Program-made: the position numbers and the translations under genes
The notes under the pieces: model-generated
What the model saw: the letters and a program-made list of their open reading frames with translations, nothing else
Databases searched by the model: none
What the model was told of the DNA's origin: nothing
Part shown: one piece after another, positions 23,345-36,103 of the stretch
Layout: each line of letters starts with the position of its first letter
Position numbering within the stretch: the stretch's first letter is position 1
DNA from: Ptychodera flava
Taxonomy: Eukaryota > Hemichordata > Enteropneusta > Ptychoderidae
Length of the DNA: 64,000 bases
Direction: 5' to 3'
Assembly: GCF_041260155.1 (NCBI RefSeq)
Contig: NC_091930.1
Coordinates: 21,106,872-21,170,871 of the forward strand

Positions 23345-25256
23345 GACAGTAAGGGATGATCCCCTACCCCGGGGACATATTCGTTTGAACGTCAAAAACA
23401 CATGCTCTGTCGAGGCTTAAGGTGAATTAAGGGAGCTCTGCCCGCACGACAACAAAATATTACAACTTGATCTCCGTGGTTACCTGTGAAAACATTCCAG
23501 GGTGAACCAAATGAATCGGTATCGAACGAGAATATTTCCGAGGCGAGGGCCGAAGCTGACCTTATCCATACGAGATGCTAGGTAGCTTTGCTTAATTTTA
23601 CGCCAAAGCAAAGCGCGTAATGTTTCAAGGTCCAGTACTTGATCAGCAGATTTCGTGTCAGTTGCTACAACTCTGTTCTCAAAGGCATAGTGTTTCTGGG
23701 AACAGATTTTTAGCCTCTTGATATATATAACGATTCTTTTCCGCTCTTCATTTTTGGCTCAGTCAGTGAATGTGAAATGTGCAGACAAAACGTGTTTTCG
23801 ACGCCTTTAATCTGCGAATAAAACTGAATGAAGATTTAACCCACTTGGTTACACTCGCCGAATGGGTATTCTGAAGTTAGAATATTGTTTTTTACGGAAG
23901 TAATTCAGAACTTCGATTCAAGCTCTTCTTTGATGATCTGTGAGATTTATTCTCATATACCGATAAGATTACTTGACGATTTACTTGCACAATGATTGAG
24001 CAAATTTTGTTTGAAAACCCCAACATTTTCGAGATGCTTATCATTTGGACTTGAGACAAGAAAAGTAAATGATATTTCTTATTTCTCATGATGCCACACT
24101 TGCCTTTATCTAAGAAATTCACAATTCGTTGGTGACGTGATACGAAACGTGGCAGGAGTTCCCTGAATGTTCGTGACCCTGTTTGCTATAGTGTCCTCCG
24201 TGCCATTGCGTGAAAATGGTGGAAAGAGATGGACCTCTTGTGCGCCAAACGGCAGTCGATATAATTCCCTCGAATATATAAGTTAACGATTAAAATTGAG
24301 TCAAAACCTCACGGTCAAGTTTTTTCCCACGTATTTATGCAAAACGTTTTGCTCCCGTGCTGAAATGCTCGACAAAAAAGTGAAAAGAAAGATAAAGAAT
24401 AACGCCAATATCGAAATCATGACATACTACACTTTACTTTAAAAAAACAACAACATGTATTCTTCAATATCAATCACGTGATCTAGTCACGTGACCCACG
24501 ACGTTGTCGTTCCCAAGTGACGGGCAAAGCAACGTCGTCGTCTGCAAAGTAAAGTGCAGTGCACGTGGCAAGCACACGTTGCCCGTCAGCTGGAAATTTG
24601 AATACGCACTTGACCGGATATGACCTCATATGATAGAATAGAATTCGATGTCATGTATAGGCTACACTTAAATTGTATATTTACAAAACTTGAGTATGTA
24701 CAACTTAACAACGATCGACATTGTTTGCTATGAATTCAAATACACGTAAGATTGCGTAAATGCGCTATTAATATTATACGTGTCTACAGCCATAGATCAG
24801 TCTGACATATAATCGAACGATCAATCAATCAATCAATCAGTCTATTTTACACTATAATCCATATGTCTGTCTGCCTGTCCATTTGTCTAAAATATATCTA
24901 GCTGTCTCATCTGCCTTTCCAACCATAATCTGATGGCTATTAGTCTATTGTTGTCTATCTGTTTATCTATCGAGAATATACTCCTGTACATTTCTTTGCG
25001 CCCACCAAATTAATCTTCAATCTGTCTGTCTCCTCAATTCTCTATCCGTTATTTATCTATATAGCCTCTGTTCATTTCCTCCCATTGTTAAGAAAGCTAA
25101 ACTTTATAATGTGTTGCTCGTTTGTTGTCCTGTTGAATTTAATTCAAGCATGGAGTATATGACATGGATTGAATACATTTTCACCTTCCTTTTTTGTTTG
25201 CACTATTGCGACGAATATACATAGATACATACATATGGATATCTACCTCTTTCTCC
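23345..25256. other. Intergenic stretch between BB3 promoter and BB4
   Basis: No coding gene. A CpG-richer island with E-box palindromes lies at 24470-24600. CTGT- and CTAT-rich degenerate repeats build up towards the (CTAT)n array starting near 25257. Confidence 0.4.
24470..24600. promoter_or_regulatory. E-box/CACGTG cluster
   Basis: Two perfect CACGTG hexamers (24475-24480 and 24488-24493) lie 7 bp apart as a palindrome. A third CACGTG-like site follows near 24560. An inverted pair, GTGACGGGCAA and TTGCCCGTCAG, and a second pair, CACTTTACTTT and AAAGTAAAGTG, enclose the region. It could be an enhancer bound by bHLH-Zip factors or a decayed fold-back element. Confidence 0.35.
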
Positions 25257-25612
<356 letters not shown>

Positions 25613-25725
25613 GGTGTCATATTTTATCGTCGGACTATCTTTATCACAGTAATTTGTTTGATTTGAAATTCATCGGTTGCTACACGGGGTGAGACTTCCG
25701 TTATAAATTACAACCGCAGTGTGTT
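25613..25725 (+). repeat. 110-bp interspersed repeat attached to a (CTAT)n array, copy 1
   Basis: Begins ATGGTGTCATATTTTATCGT and continues through GAAATTCATCGGTTGCTACA to ATAAATTACAACCGCAGT. The same 110 bp follow the (CTAT)n array ending at 38242, so array and unit travel together. Confidence 0.75.
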
Positions 25726-25879
25726 GTGAGCGATTCCTTTTAAATTCTGCGAAGCATTTTTAAATGAAAGTGGACGGATAAAAAGAAGTCAGAGGAAAAA
25801 TACTGATAATTCCCTTGAAGTCAGTCTTTTTCTGCCTGTTATGAGGTGATTGTCAAAAGATCATACAGCTTAAAGATTG

Positions 25880-27645
25880 TTACCACGCCTCCACTGTTGG
25901 CCTGTCAACTGGTGGTTTTGCATCCCCGCGATTGGATGCTCCTGTAGCAGGTCTGCTTTTAGAAGAGGCTCTCGTGCTAGCTCTGCTGTTTCCATGGCCC
26001 GAAGCCTTGGAGGAGGGTCGCTCTCTGCTAGCAACAGAGGCCATCGTGTTGGGTCGCAGGCCTGCCTCCAGAACCTTTCGTTCCTCATCGTTCAAGGACC
26101 AGCCGTTCATCTGGGATGCTTTCGTCCCGGCATATCCGTTGAACTGGGTTGTGTTCGGGCGGGAGGTTTGGGATTCGAGGCGGGAGTGGGACTGTTTACC
26201 GCCTGGCGTGGAACCGCCGGGAAATGTTTTCATGCCCTTCTCTGGCTCATGGTTCGCCTTGTCGAGTTTACCCACCACGTTGATTGGCATAGATTCGATG
26301 ATCACCTCGTTGGGGACGAAGTCGTACTCAGTCAGCGCATCGAGACCTATCCCTCTGCCGTTGTGAAGCTTCAGTCTGGCTATGTACTTGTTCACTGACA
26401 GGAGAAACCCAATATCGTTGCTGGAATTTACCATATTTCGAGTCTTCTCCATCTCGTAGTCGATCTTCGTCAGCTGTCTGTTGATCTCGTTCTTCTTGTC
26501 GTTCAGGTAGCGAGAGTTCGTCTCTTGCCACTGCAACACTTGCTTCTCAAGGTTCTGGCCGTGCATCTGCAGTTGACCGATCATCTGCTGCAGCCGGTAG
26601 GTCAGCTGTTCCGTGTGCTCTCTCACCAGGCTGGCTGTCACCTGCCCTCGCTCGACGGTGCTCTGCTGTTCGTCGGTGACCGTCGCCCTCAGGGCCGTCA
26701 ACTCCCGCTGCCGGCTCTCGCTCTCCTTCAGCACCTCCTGCAGCTCGGTCTTCTTCTTCTCCTTGCCGGCGATCAGCGTCTTGTGCTGGTGCTGCGGTTT
26801 GGTGTGGTTGTACTCGGCGCACACCATGCAGATCGGGATGCTGCAGGTGCTGCAGTAGTAGGTCAGCTCGTTCCCGGCGTGCACGTGGCAGATGAGGGAC
26901 TTCACGTACTGGTCGATGGTCGCCTTCTCCAGCTTGTACTTCTCGAAGGTGATCAGGCGGTGTTTCTTCAGCAGGTTGGCGTCCTCGTGGTGTCCCACGC
27001 ACGGCTGGCACATCTGCACGCCGCAGTCGGTGCAGTAGGACTCCGACGGGTTGGTGAGGCAGAGAGCGCAGTTGTCCTTCAGCGCAGTCGACGTCGGTCG
27101 CTGAGATGAGCGTACGGTGCTACTGGTCTTCGGGGGAGGCGTCATTGGCGGTGGTTGTCGAAGACCATACATGTTGTAAGGATGGGGAGAGTCTTCTCTC
27201 TCCATTCCAGGTTCTGCTTGCATCCCCCTGTTGAAAGAAAACGATCAAGAACCCATGTGTAAGACTGCAAAGTCTGTCCAGCATAGGTATTATGCACGGT
27301 ACTACGTACAAGGTGCTCTCTTTTTGGCTTTTTTTTGCCCTCGACTGCTTGTAACTATGGTAACAAATGTTCAGGCATCACTTCTAGAACCATTCGTTCG
27401 TCAAGCAAAAAAAAAATAATGATTAACCTCAGACTACACAGCGTTTCTATGCTGCAATATTTTTTTAAAAAATTGGATGATGTGGGTACTTTGTATGTAT
27501 CATGGAAAAGTCTCCAGTAAATTAAAAACACAGAAAACACAGAAATAAACACACATACAAGCAAACAAACAAACACAAACAAAGCTTACTGTGATTCAAC
27601 CCATTTGACCTCAGCCTTGTCTGCAGAAGAACTTCCGCTTCCCAT
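25880..27645 (-). CDS. BB4: predicted myristoylated RING-less B-box coiled-coil protein with basic Ser-rich tail
   Basis: Model join(25880..27227, 27590..27645) on the minus strand gives 467 residues. The small exon encodes MGSGSSSADKAEVKWVES and ends CA|GTAAGC; the large exon starts after TTTCAACAG at 27228 (phase 2). A Pro/Ser/Thr-rich region precedes B-box 1 (C72, C75, C84, C87, C92, C95) and B-box 2 (C132, H135, C144, C147, C152, C155, then His). The coiled coil spans about 165-290, followed by SNDIGFLLSVNKYI and FVPNEVIIESMPINVVGKLD. The last 130 residues are low-complexity, rich in Ser, Arg, Thr and Gly, and end in Trp as in BB3. Coding GC is clearly higher than the flanks. It is closest to BB3. 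The polybasic tail could add membrane or RNA binding; this is inference. Confidence 0.86.
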
Positions 27646-27670
27646 GGTTCCGTCTGGCTGATACTAAAAC
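27590..27670 (-). CDS. BB4 acylation exon (with 25 nt of 5' UTR)
   Basis: Minus-strand acceptor TTTTTTGAACTTCAG, 25 nt of leader, then ATGGGAAGCGGAAGTTCT and the donor GTAAGCTT. It encodes 18 residues and ends in phase 2 like its three paralogues. Confidence 0.82.
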
Positions 27671-28318
27671 CTGAAGTTCAAAAAACAAGAAAAAAGTTGC
27701 AAGAAAACTTTTTGAGAGGGTTTGTCATACCTAACACTGACAATAATTTTTCATTTTATCAGTATTGCATTGTGCGCAGCCATTCACACTTAGTGTTCCA
27801 AAGTCCCGGGTTTCAACAAGAGTCACCTTAGAGGGCGACCAATACACTTAATAATTTTATTCCCACATTTTTAGATTTTTTTTGTCACTGAAAGATAAAG
27901 AAGTCAAGAGAAAATGAGTCGCAAAATTCAGTAGTTTTCTGGACATAACCTGTTAAAGTATTTATCATGTTTCTCCAAATATTGTGTGCATTTTGGTTGA
28001 CAAAATTCGGTTTCACAAATGCTCTTCTCAAGAAGCCATCGAAAATTAAATGTATAGACTCAATTATTTATGAAATGTAAACGTATAAATGACATTGTTG
28101 AACTCTTTTGATATCGTTTGCATTTGAATGATGTACTACTAGCGAAATATAATGATCGTATCGATCAGCTGATACTATGCAGCTCAGCTTCCAATAGGCG
28201 TTCAGGTCGATGTTCATATTAATGAAAAATTTTGTTTTCTATATGTCTTGCATTTCATGTGTTTCAGCTTTTTAATGGCATGATATTGAAAGTTGATGTA
28301 TCATCCATCTCGGTGTAA

Positions 28319-28410
28319 TACATACATACATACATACATACATACATACATACATACATACATACATACATACATACATACATACATAGATACATACATA
28401 CATACATACA

Positions 28411-28442
<32 letters not shown>

Positions 28443-28515
28443 CATACATACATACATACATACATACATACATACATACATACATACATACATACATACA
28501 TACATACATACATAG
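28319..28515. repeat. (CATA)n microsatellite with two interruptions
   Basis: About 197 bp of CATA units with a CATAGATA variant and one phase slip near 28440. It lies in the proposed BB4 first intron. Confidence 0.95.
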
Positions 28516-28839
28516 ATAGTATAATCCGGTCGCCGCGAGATGGCGCACTATTCTCCTAATGGCATATGAGGGGATAAATCACGCTGAAGTCTTTGAATAA
28601 AAACATGACATTACATTTTGCAGGAAAAAAAATGAGTCAAAGATCTATATTCCTGATGCGATTAAGCAGAGAATAAATTGTTTCAGGAGAATAAATATTC
28701 AATAGGAAACAAAGGCGGGCATTAACATATTTGTAACGTATTTTGCGGTAAATTGATAGACCTCGGCAAGTAAGGACCGCGTTAACATGTCAGCTGATGT
28801 GAGCGACCAGTGGTTTAGTAAAGGAATAGATGGGTACAG

Positions 28840-29085
28840 AGACTGGAGTTGACGCGACAATACAATCAAATGGCGGCTGCAATAACCGCACGAACGTCTC
28901 GTCAACGCCCACTTCCCGTGATTTGTTTTCAAGCTACCAGGGTATGTAGAGGATGTCAAGGCACGAGCATGGTCTCCTTATGTGACATGTTTTCGAGATT
29001 TGCGAAAGGTGAATAATTCTGTCGTCGGGCAGACGCCATTTTTCACCCACGATGTGGCCACGTCGACTCAGAAATGACCAGAACT
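28840..29085. repeat. Duplicated block, matches 5960-6230
   Basis: Same order of short matches as at 5960-6230 (CCCGTGATTTGTTTTCAAGC, GGATGTCAAGGCACG, GAATAATTCTGTCG). It directly abuts MITE copy G. Confidence 0.55.
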
Positions 29086-29096
29086 CCTGTAATTAA

Positions 29097-29448
29097 GATA
29101 GACCGCGCCTCGGGGACAGACATTCGGACTCTCAAATTTCTACAATTCTTTTCTGAGCTACCACTTGTGGGGGCTCATTTTAAAGCTCTCGGAGAAAAAG
29201 AAACTTTAACAGTATTAATTTTTCCGAAAATCACAAATTTTATTTTCCCTCATAGAGTTAACACAGATATGTCCGCCATTTTGAATTTCAAATATGGCAA
29301 AATGTTGGGTAATATGTTTCGCTAGTTCCACACTTTGCGCGGTGACTGCCGATTGTTATTGTTAATGAGTAAGAGAATAATTGAACGTTTCATTTAGGAA
29401 AGTTGTGAGCGAAAGTTTAAGTCTTTCACTTTCGAGGCGCTAACTACC
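29097..29448 (-). mobile_element. TTAA MITE family, copy G
   Basis: Flanked by TTAA on both sides. Ends are GATAGACCGCGCCTCGGGGA and TCGAGGCGCTAACTACC. The interior matches the family throughout. Confidence 0.8.
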
Positions 29449-30186
29449 TTAAGCTGCTATGTGGTGGAATTTCTGTTCAGAGCAGATGCAAATAAATCAT
29501 ACGGTAAACGCAAACACTTTGACAGGGAGTTCAAATGAATGTTTTCATAGCCTCATTGAAGTACCAGTGCTACTATAATAAACTTGTCGATATATTTTCC
29601 TGAAGCAAGTTGATAGGTCGTCTCATTTCATCAGCATTTCATGGATACCTTGATCACCATTAGGCCAAAGTTGTAAAAATCACATGATCAGGTTGACCAT
29701 ACAGCTGGCCTCTCAATACGTTCAGTAAGGTTACATTTTTTCTACCTGAGATACCGGGACATAATTACGCACATATTTAGCGATCAGATGCGATAGTGCA
29801 GGTATTTCGGCGTCCTTGTAAGTTAGTTGATCGTTCGTTGCTAGGGGGTCGTACATGTCCAGGAAGAGGATTTATCAAGCAACACGACTAGGCAACGCTT
29901 ACAAGCAGAATAAAATTGATGAAATGAAAGTATTTACTGCCGTTTACATTACTTTGTAATCCGTTAAACCCTAAATAACAGCCAAAAGAAATGGGGAATT
30001 TCGTCTCCTTGTAGTTCCTTCCATCACCACATCGTAACTACAACAGTTACACTGTCTCCCTGTACATGTGGCGCTTCACCAATTGTATTTATCCTTTCGT
30101 GACCACTGCCGGAATCACCGCCACTATCCCTGAGAAGTTATTAAGTATGACAAAATGAAATAATGTTGTTCGCTGGCCTACAGTAC

Positions 30187-30325
30187 CTGCGGCACTTGCC
30201 AAACACGACTACCGTACTGTGACCCGACGGTAACATTGTAACCTGCGTAAATATTTCTTAATCAGTATGATCAGGGATTTTGTTGTGTTGGGGGGATTAG
30301 TCTGACATAACCTAATTAAATGACG
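30187..30325 (-). promoter_or_regulatory. Putative non-coding first exon of BB4
   Basis: Minus-strand segment ending CCGCAG|GTACTG at 30187, downstream of the shared TATA motif. Similarity to the BB1 and BB3 first exons is weak beyond the TTGGCAAGTG/ACTTGCC area, so limits are tentative. Confidence 0.3.
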
Positions 30326-30350
30326 ATGCGATCAAAGTGATGTTTTGGTA

Positions 30351-30372
30351 GCAATATATCCCCTGTCAGTTG
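30351..30372 (-). promoter_or_regulatory. TATA-type promoter of BB4
   Basis: Minus-strand CTGACAGGGGATATATTGC, matching GACAGGGGTTATAT in BB1 and BB3. It lies about 2.7 kb upstream of the BB4 acylation exon. Confidence 0.42.
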
Positions 30373-31610
30373 TGACGGTCGTACCGACATAGTTCTTGTG
30401 TGTCATAGGAGCCATTTGGTCCAAAACGATCATTTTGTTTCCGTTACATTTTACTATTATTTTATTGTTTTGTTTTTGTTTTGTTTTTGTTTTATTTTAC
30501 TCTAGAGGCTCAAAGGAGCCAACTACCGACATGATAAATAGAAACGACAAAATTGTCCTAGCACAGATGAAGAAAGTGTGGCACGCAGCGATATGATGAC
30601 ATTGGCAAGAAGTTCACTGTTCAGGTCACCAATAATTTCGTGTGGACCTACGTACATTGGCGTTATCTTCAATGTTTTCCGGGGATCACCCTTTTTGAAG
30701 ATTTCCGAACGAACCCGAAAAAAGGGTGAACACAGTGTCCATGATATAGACAGTCATGCGGAAGTTTGGAAACACACCCCTTTTGTCCTGATCTGAACGA
30801 TTTAATCACCAGTCTTTCTCATACATGTCTCTTTATCAGCGCAGTAAATATACATGCTCCGGCCTTGTGTATGTCAGACGCATGATATATGCTCAAGAAA
30901 TTGACGTTGTCACAAAGATCACTACTCACTGAACGGCGATAAGTAACAATTGACAGTGCCAGAAGTTCGTCGAATGCAAAGTGAAACTTCCTTCAGCGCA
31001 TTCTCCGAAAACATGTGTGTTCCAATTCTTGTCAGAACTGGACCGATGACCTCAAATCAAAAAGGTATTCAAGTTCATGACCGTTCCCCTTCTTCATAGT
31101 TAGTCATGGCTGTTAAGTACACTGGCAGTGTTGCAGGTATGTGTATTCAATTTGTAGAACTTTAGGCTAATGGCCAACTTAACGTGACTAAAATTTCAGA
31201 GTTGTTTGTCAGTCGTTATTTGCTTGCTTTTTGAATCTACAGGACACTTTCTGGTCGTGGCTCTACAGACTACGTTTGCTGGATAACCATATTTAGTACA
31301 AAATATTCGGCTCTGTCGCTACAAAAGTGGAATATATGTAATATTTCTGGAAATATTTGAACCAAACAGTCCAACTCCTCATTGAAGCACGTTTTTCGGT
31401 AAAATAGCAAACAAACAAACAAACAAACAAACAAACAAATAAATCAATCAATCAACCAACCACCGACTCTAACACATCAATGTCACTAGAAAACTGGTTA
31501 ATGTTGTTTCTATATGGGCTAAAGCCCGACAGCCTATCAAAAATAGCTAAAAATATCTCTCAAGTGTTTTTTTCTCGTTAACTACTCGGCCAGTGCTGTT
31601 TATCAGAGAC

Positions 31611-31682
31611 AAACCTCCACTATTGTGCAGTGACTAGCTGAGTACAAACATCCACTATTGTTCAGTGACTAGCTGAGTACTC
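31611..31682. repeat. 36-bp tandem duplication
   Basis: Two units of AAACMTCCACTATTGTKCAG followed by TGACTAGCTGAGTAC, differing at two positions. No further copies are adjacent. Confidence 0.75.
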
Positions 31683-32767
31683 ATCGGAGTCGACTACTTC
31701 ACATAATGAAGTCCCCTCATCCAGTATTGATCCGCCCAATAAACACGTCACCCTATTGAGGCCGATGTCCGCCTTATGTCGCAGAAACTTTAACCTAACT
31801 GTACTCTGCCCCACTTATTATGAATGCCTCTTTATGAAGTCACGCGTCGTAAAAATTACCAACACACACCTTATCCTGAATAAACTCGCATATTATCAAC
31901 ATTGCGCTGTACAGCAATTTTAGAATAGAATAAAGGAAATTACGTCGCCCTACACGAAACGGAAGTCGTGTCGTTGTGAAGTGAAAGAAGTGAAAGAAGA
32001 TTCTGAGAAGTGTTGCAGACGAAAGTGGAGCTACTCGAGGAATCTCAACTACTGCATCCAATCTCTACATGAGCGACATTTAAATTCCGTTTGAGGGCAA
32101 TGTTGACAAGTGCACTCTTGGCAATTTGCTGAAACTTCGGTAGGTGGCAATTGCCTACACCATGTCAAAGAAGGAGAGAGAGAGAGGCACTGATGTATTG
32201 TAGAATGACGAAAGCAAGATGCAGATATAACGAGACATTAAAATTCATTTTTCTGCTAAACCTATACATACTTCATAAGGTTCAAAGCACTTTTCTTCTG
32301 ATTCATAAATCTATGACATGACTAATAGGCTTTCAAAACCACCGCCTTTGGTGTCGAGGCATTTCAATGTAATTGTTTATTGTTCCCCGATACCCTTGTT
32401 GAATAGAAATTGTGGCATTTCCTCAATCGTCGGGTCAAGTATCTTGCATCCTGGCGGAATTTGGCGGCGTTAGTTGGCGGTACAGTGTTTGCGTTGGTGC
32501 ACAGGTATAATGACTTCGCTAAGCCTTGAATAAATAGACGAAACAACACATCTGTGTCTTTTTTTAAGTGGATCACCGTGTGTAGGCTTAGTGTTGTCTC
32601 GTTCTCAAGTACTTCAGTGTCATCTGTCGCAGATAACTTAGCTTTTACGAATCAGTAGTTGAGCACGTCGAAAGGATTATACTTGAGCTACCGCATCATC
32701 CCCGTTTAACTTGAACACGAGGGAAGTGTTTGGCCAAATTGACTGTAGCCCTTGATTTCAACCTGTA

Positions 32768-32885
<118 letters not shown>

Positions 32886-35253
32886 GTTATCCATTTTCTT
32901 ATTGTAATGTATCTTTTAGCGGCTGTGATCACTTTTTCTGTGGAGTTTGTCGCTTTACAAATAAATTATTATTATTATTATCTATCTGACGATCTGTTTC
33001 TCCGATTAAATGCTATCGGTGTATCTATTTGCATATACATATCTCTTCTCGTGTCTCAGTTTTATTGAAACATCCTATCGGACAAAGAATATAACGCAGT
33101 GCAATTGCAGTCAAATTTGGAAGCTATCGCACTTTGAAAGTTGTTATTTATATTTTACCTCATCTCTTTCCTTGGAAAATAGTATGTAACGGCACAGGCT
33201 TGTTTCAATCTTTCTTTTCCATGACAATTAATCAGATAATAGTACAGTAAAATGAGGACCAGGGGATGATAGCAATATGAGTAGTCACTGTAAGAATGGA
33301 ACTAAATGTGAGAACGATGGGCTTCCAGGCTTCCAAATCAATTCTAGACTAATTCGCGGCAGTGTTACGAAACAGAGCCCATAATCTTTGTATTATTTGA
33401 GTAAACATTCACACGTAATTCAGCAAAATTAGTTGAATATGACTTGGCAGTTCCGCCGGCCATGAAATATGATTTCTACTGTAATCCGGCCTACCGGGAT
33501 ATGGTTGAGACGAAGGCGAGTGACGGAAATAGCCAGAGGGTGAGATGTTGAGACTATTAGCTGGTGGATGAAGATGTTGAGACTATGATAGGAGGCTTAT
33601 AATTGACTGAAACAAGGAAAAAAAGTTTAAAAGGATAATACAAAAAAGCTAAGATGAATGAGGAGACAGAAAGATAAAAATCAACAATGACGCGGAGAGG
33701 GAAAGATAGCTACAGAGAGACTTTTAAAATATATGGCATCTCGGGCAGTCGACTTAATAACCTTAATATATATTCGGTAAAAAGTGCCTGTACAGAGACC
33801 AGGGCATACTTAATTTAAAAGTCCGCATTGCGTTTTGAAGTCTTCAAGTTTCGGGGAGGACATCCGACAAAATAGGTAATAAAGAAGAGTATAAAGAATT
33901 CGTAGGTTGCGTAAAGAGAAATATTGAGAGATGCTCCCATTATTATGCTATGCTATGAACAAGGCCATGCATCGAGAAAAAACAAGAGATTGACGTAGAA
34001 AAATTGACCGACAGCTGTTAGGCTAACATCCGTTACCCAAGAGATCATCTGGTAGCTTAACTCCTTGCGAATGTTTGCAATGATCGATCATGGATGGCGT
34101 GCCGATGTGATCAACGCGTTATCTCGTGTGATTCCTATGCTATTTCGAATTGTACTGTTTCGCGTGTGAGAATGCTTAATGTTTGTGATCTAGCCATGGT
34201 AACAGGAAATAACAATAATTTCTCATTGGCCATATTAACGAGAACAGCAACGGTCGAAAAACCGTTTACGCCATCCCAAGATTCGTGTATATTGTCATTT
34301 TTCCCATAATTTTCCCAACCTCACTCTATCGTTCTTCGTGCGTTTTTTTTAACAACACGTATACTTATTCTGTTCAGAAGAGGCCGATAAGGGATCGATA
34401 AGGAGAGGGTATACTACTTGATATATTCATTTTCCAAGTAGGCAGGCCGGAATTCAAATTCACCAGACAAATAATTCTACCCCTTAGAATCATATATAGT
34501 TAATTCTGGCTTGTAGAAAACATCTTGCTATATATTCTGATGACAGCATAGCACATTTGTCACATGACTCACAGAATGATTCAAAGTTGTTGACGGATAA
34601 GGAAAAGAGAGGAAAACGCTTGGTGTTATTTGGTTGCAATTTCGGTGATGGCAACGTCATTTTTTTTCTCATTCAAAACACAAACGGGAATTGAGTTTTG
34701 GAAAACCTGGTGAATTGCAGTTCATGTATTAAGTGCCAAACTTCCGCAGGTTCATATTTTCCTAAGGGTGAGTTATGTACCAATTCAATGGTAAACAATG
34801 TTGCTAATTCAAAGATCAGCCAAAATCAGTCAAACCTACATCTTTGAAAGTCAACAGAGGCAATGATCTACTGAATGCGTTTCCTTCGTCAAACAACCCA
34901 AGACCTCAAAACCAGAGCAGATTTTAGATAAAAATCTCCTACCTTTTATAGGCACACACACACACAATTTCCCCAACAAATCCTTCAATTCATGGACGTT
35001 GCAATGTTGTGAGACTCCTGGATTCACACCAGTCAGTTATAGCATGTTATTCGGTTATATTTTAACATGTCTCAGTTTTATCGGGATCAATTAATAACCA
35101 GTCATCTGACGATACGCGTATTGTCATTTGATAGATAACCCGGACCTGTCAAAGATGAGCATCCTGTTGCGCATCACGAGCTGTCACGTGACAATGTTGC
35201 ACGTCTTGTATCATAATACCCCCTCACACGCATACCGAGGTAACGCGATATTG

Positions 35254-35596
35254 TGGTAAAATGCACCTCGGGGACAGATATACTAAGATTCTAAATTGTT
35301 AACAAATCATTCCTGTTTTACCGCTTCTGGGGGTAATTGCAAAGCTAAAGGAGTGAATTAAGTATTCATCGTTTAATTTGTGAAAATCGAAAGTTTAATT
35401 TTTCTGGCATAGATTTAGCACTATTTTGCGCTATTTTGACCTTCAAATATCAGTCACAGTGCATAGAATAATTGGTTTCTTTTGCAAAATTTGCACAGTG
35501 ACCCCTGGTTTTCTTTCTTGACTCCGCAAGAAATGGCTGACTGTTTTCATAAGGAAAGTTACGCAAATGTTTAATATTTCAGTTTCGATGGTATTT
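35254..35596 (-). mobile_element. TTAA MITE family, diverged copy H
   Basis: Left end ATGCACCTCGGGGACAGATA is intact; the interior keeps CACAGTGACCCCTGGTTTTC and AAGGAAAGTTACGCAAATGT. The TTAA flanks are not recognisable, so it is an old copy. Confidence 0.6.
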
Positions 35597-35814
35597 AATG
35601 ATTGCTTACGGGAAGACAGTTCATATGCATTTTGCCGCGGCCGTACCCTGGATTTGCTCAAAGATCGATAACAACAAGGCAATGTAATCCGTTTCCTTGA
35701 CAACCATTAGAGTTAATCACACTTTCTTATCAAATATTAACAGCATGATACGACTTTCACCATGGAAACTTCCAAATCATATTTGAAGGATATTATAATC
35801 GCTGCTGAAGAAAC

Positions 35815-35817
<3 letters not shown>

Positions 35818-35908
<91 letters not shown>

Positions 35909-35909
35909 T

Positions 35910-35940
<31 letters not shown>

Positions 35941-36009
35941 ATATATATCATATATATTTATGTATATATACACATATACATACATACATACTTACATACA
36001 CACACACAC

Positions 36010-36101
<92 letters not shown>
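35818..36101. repeat. Compound AT/TG/CATA microsatellite
   Basis: (AT)n from 35818 to 35928, a short (GT)n and CATA/CACA core, then (AT)n from about 36010 to 36100. All open frames across it are Tyr-Ile repeats and not genes. Confidence 0.95.

Positions 36102-36103
<2 letters not shown>

Noticed and set aside
28319-28515. CRISPR-like regular repetition
   Set aside because: These tetranucleotide arrays have no unique spacers, and the DNA is clearly eukaryotic.
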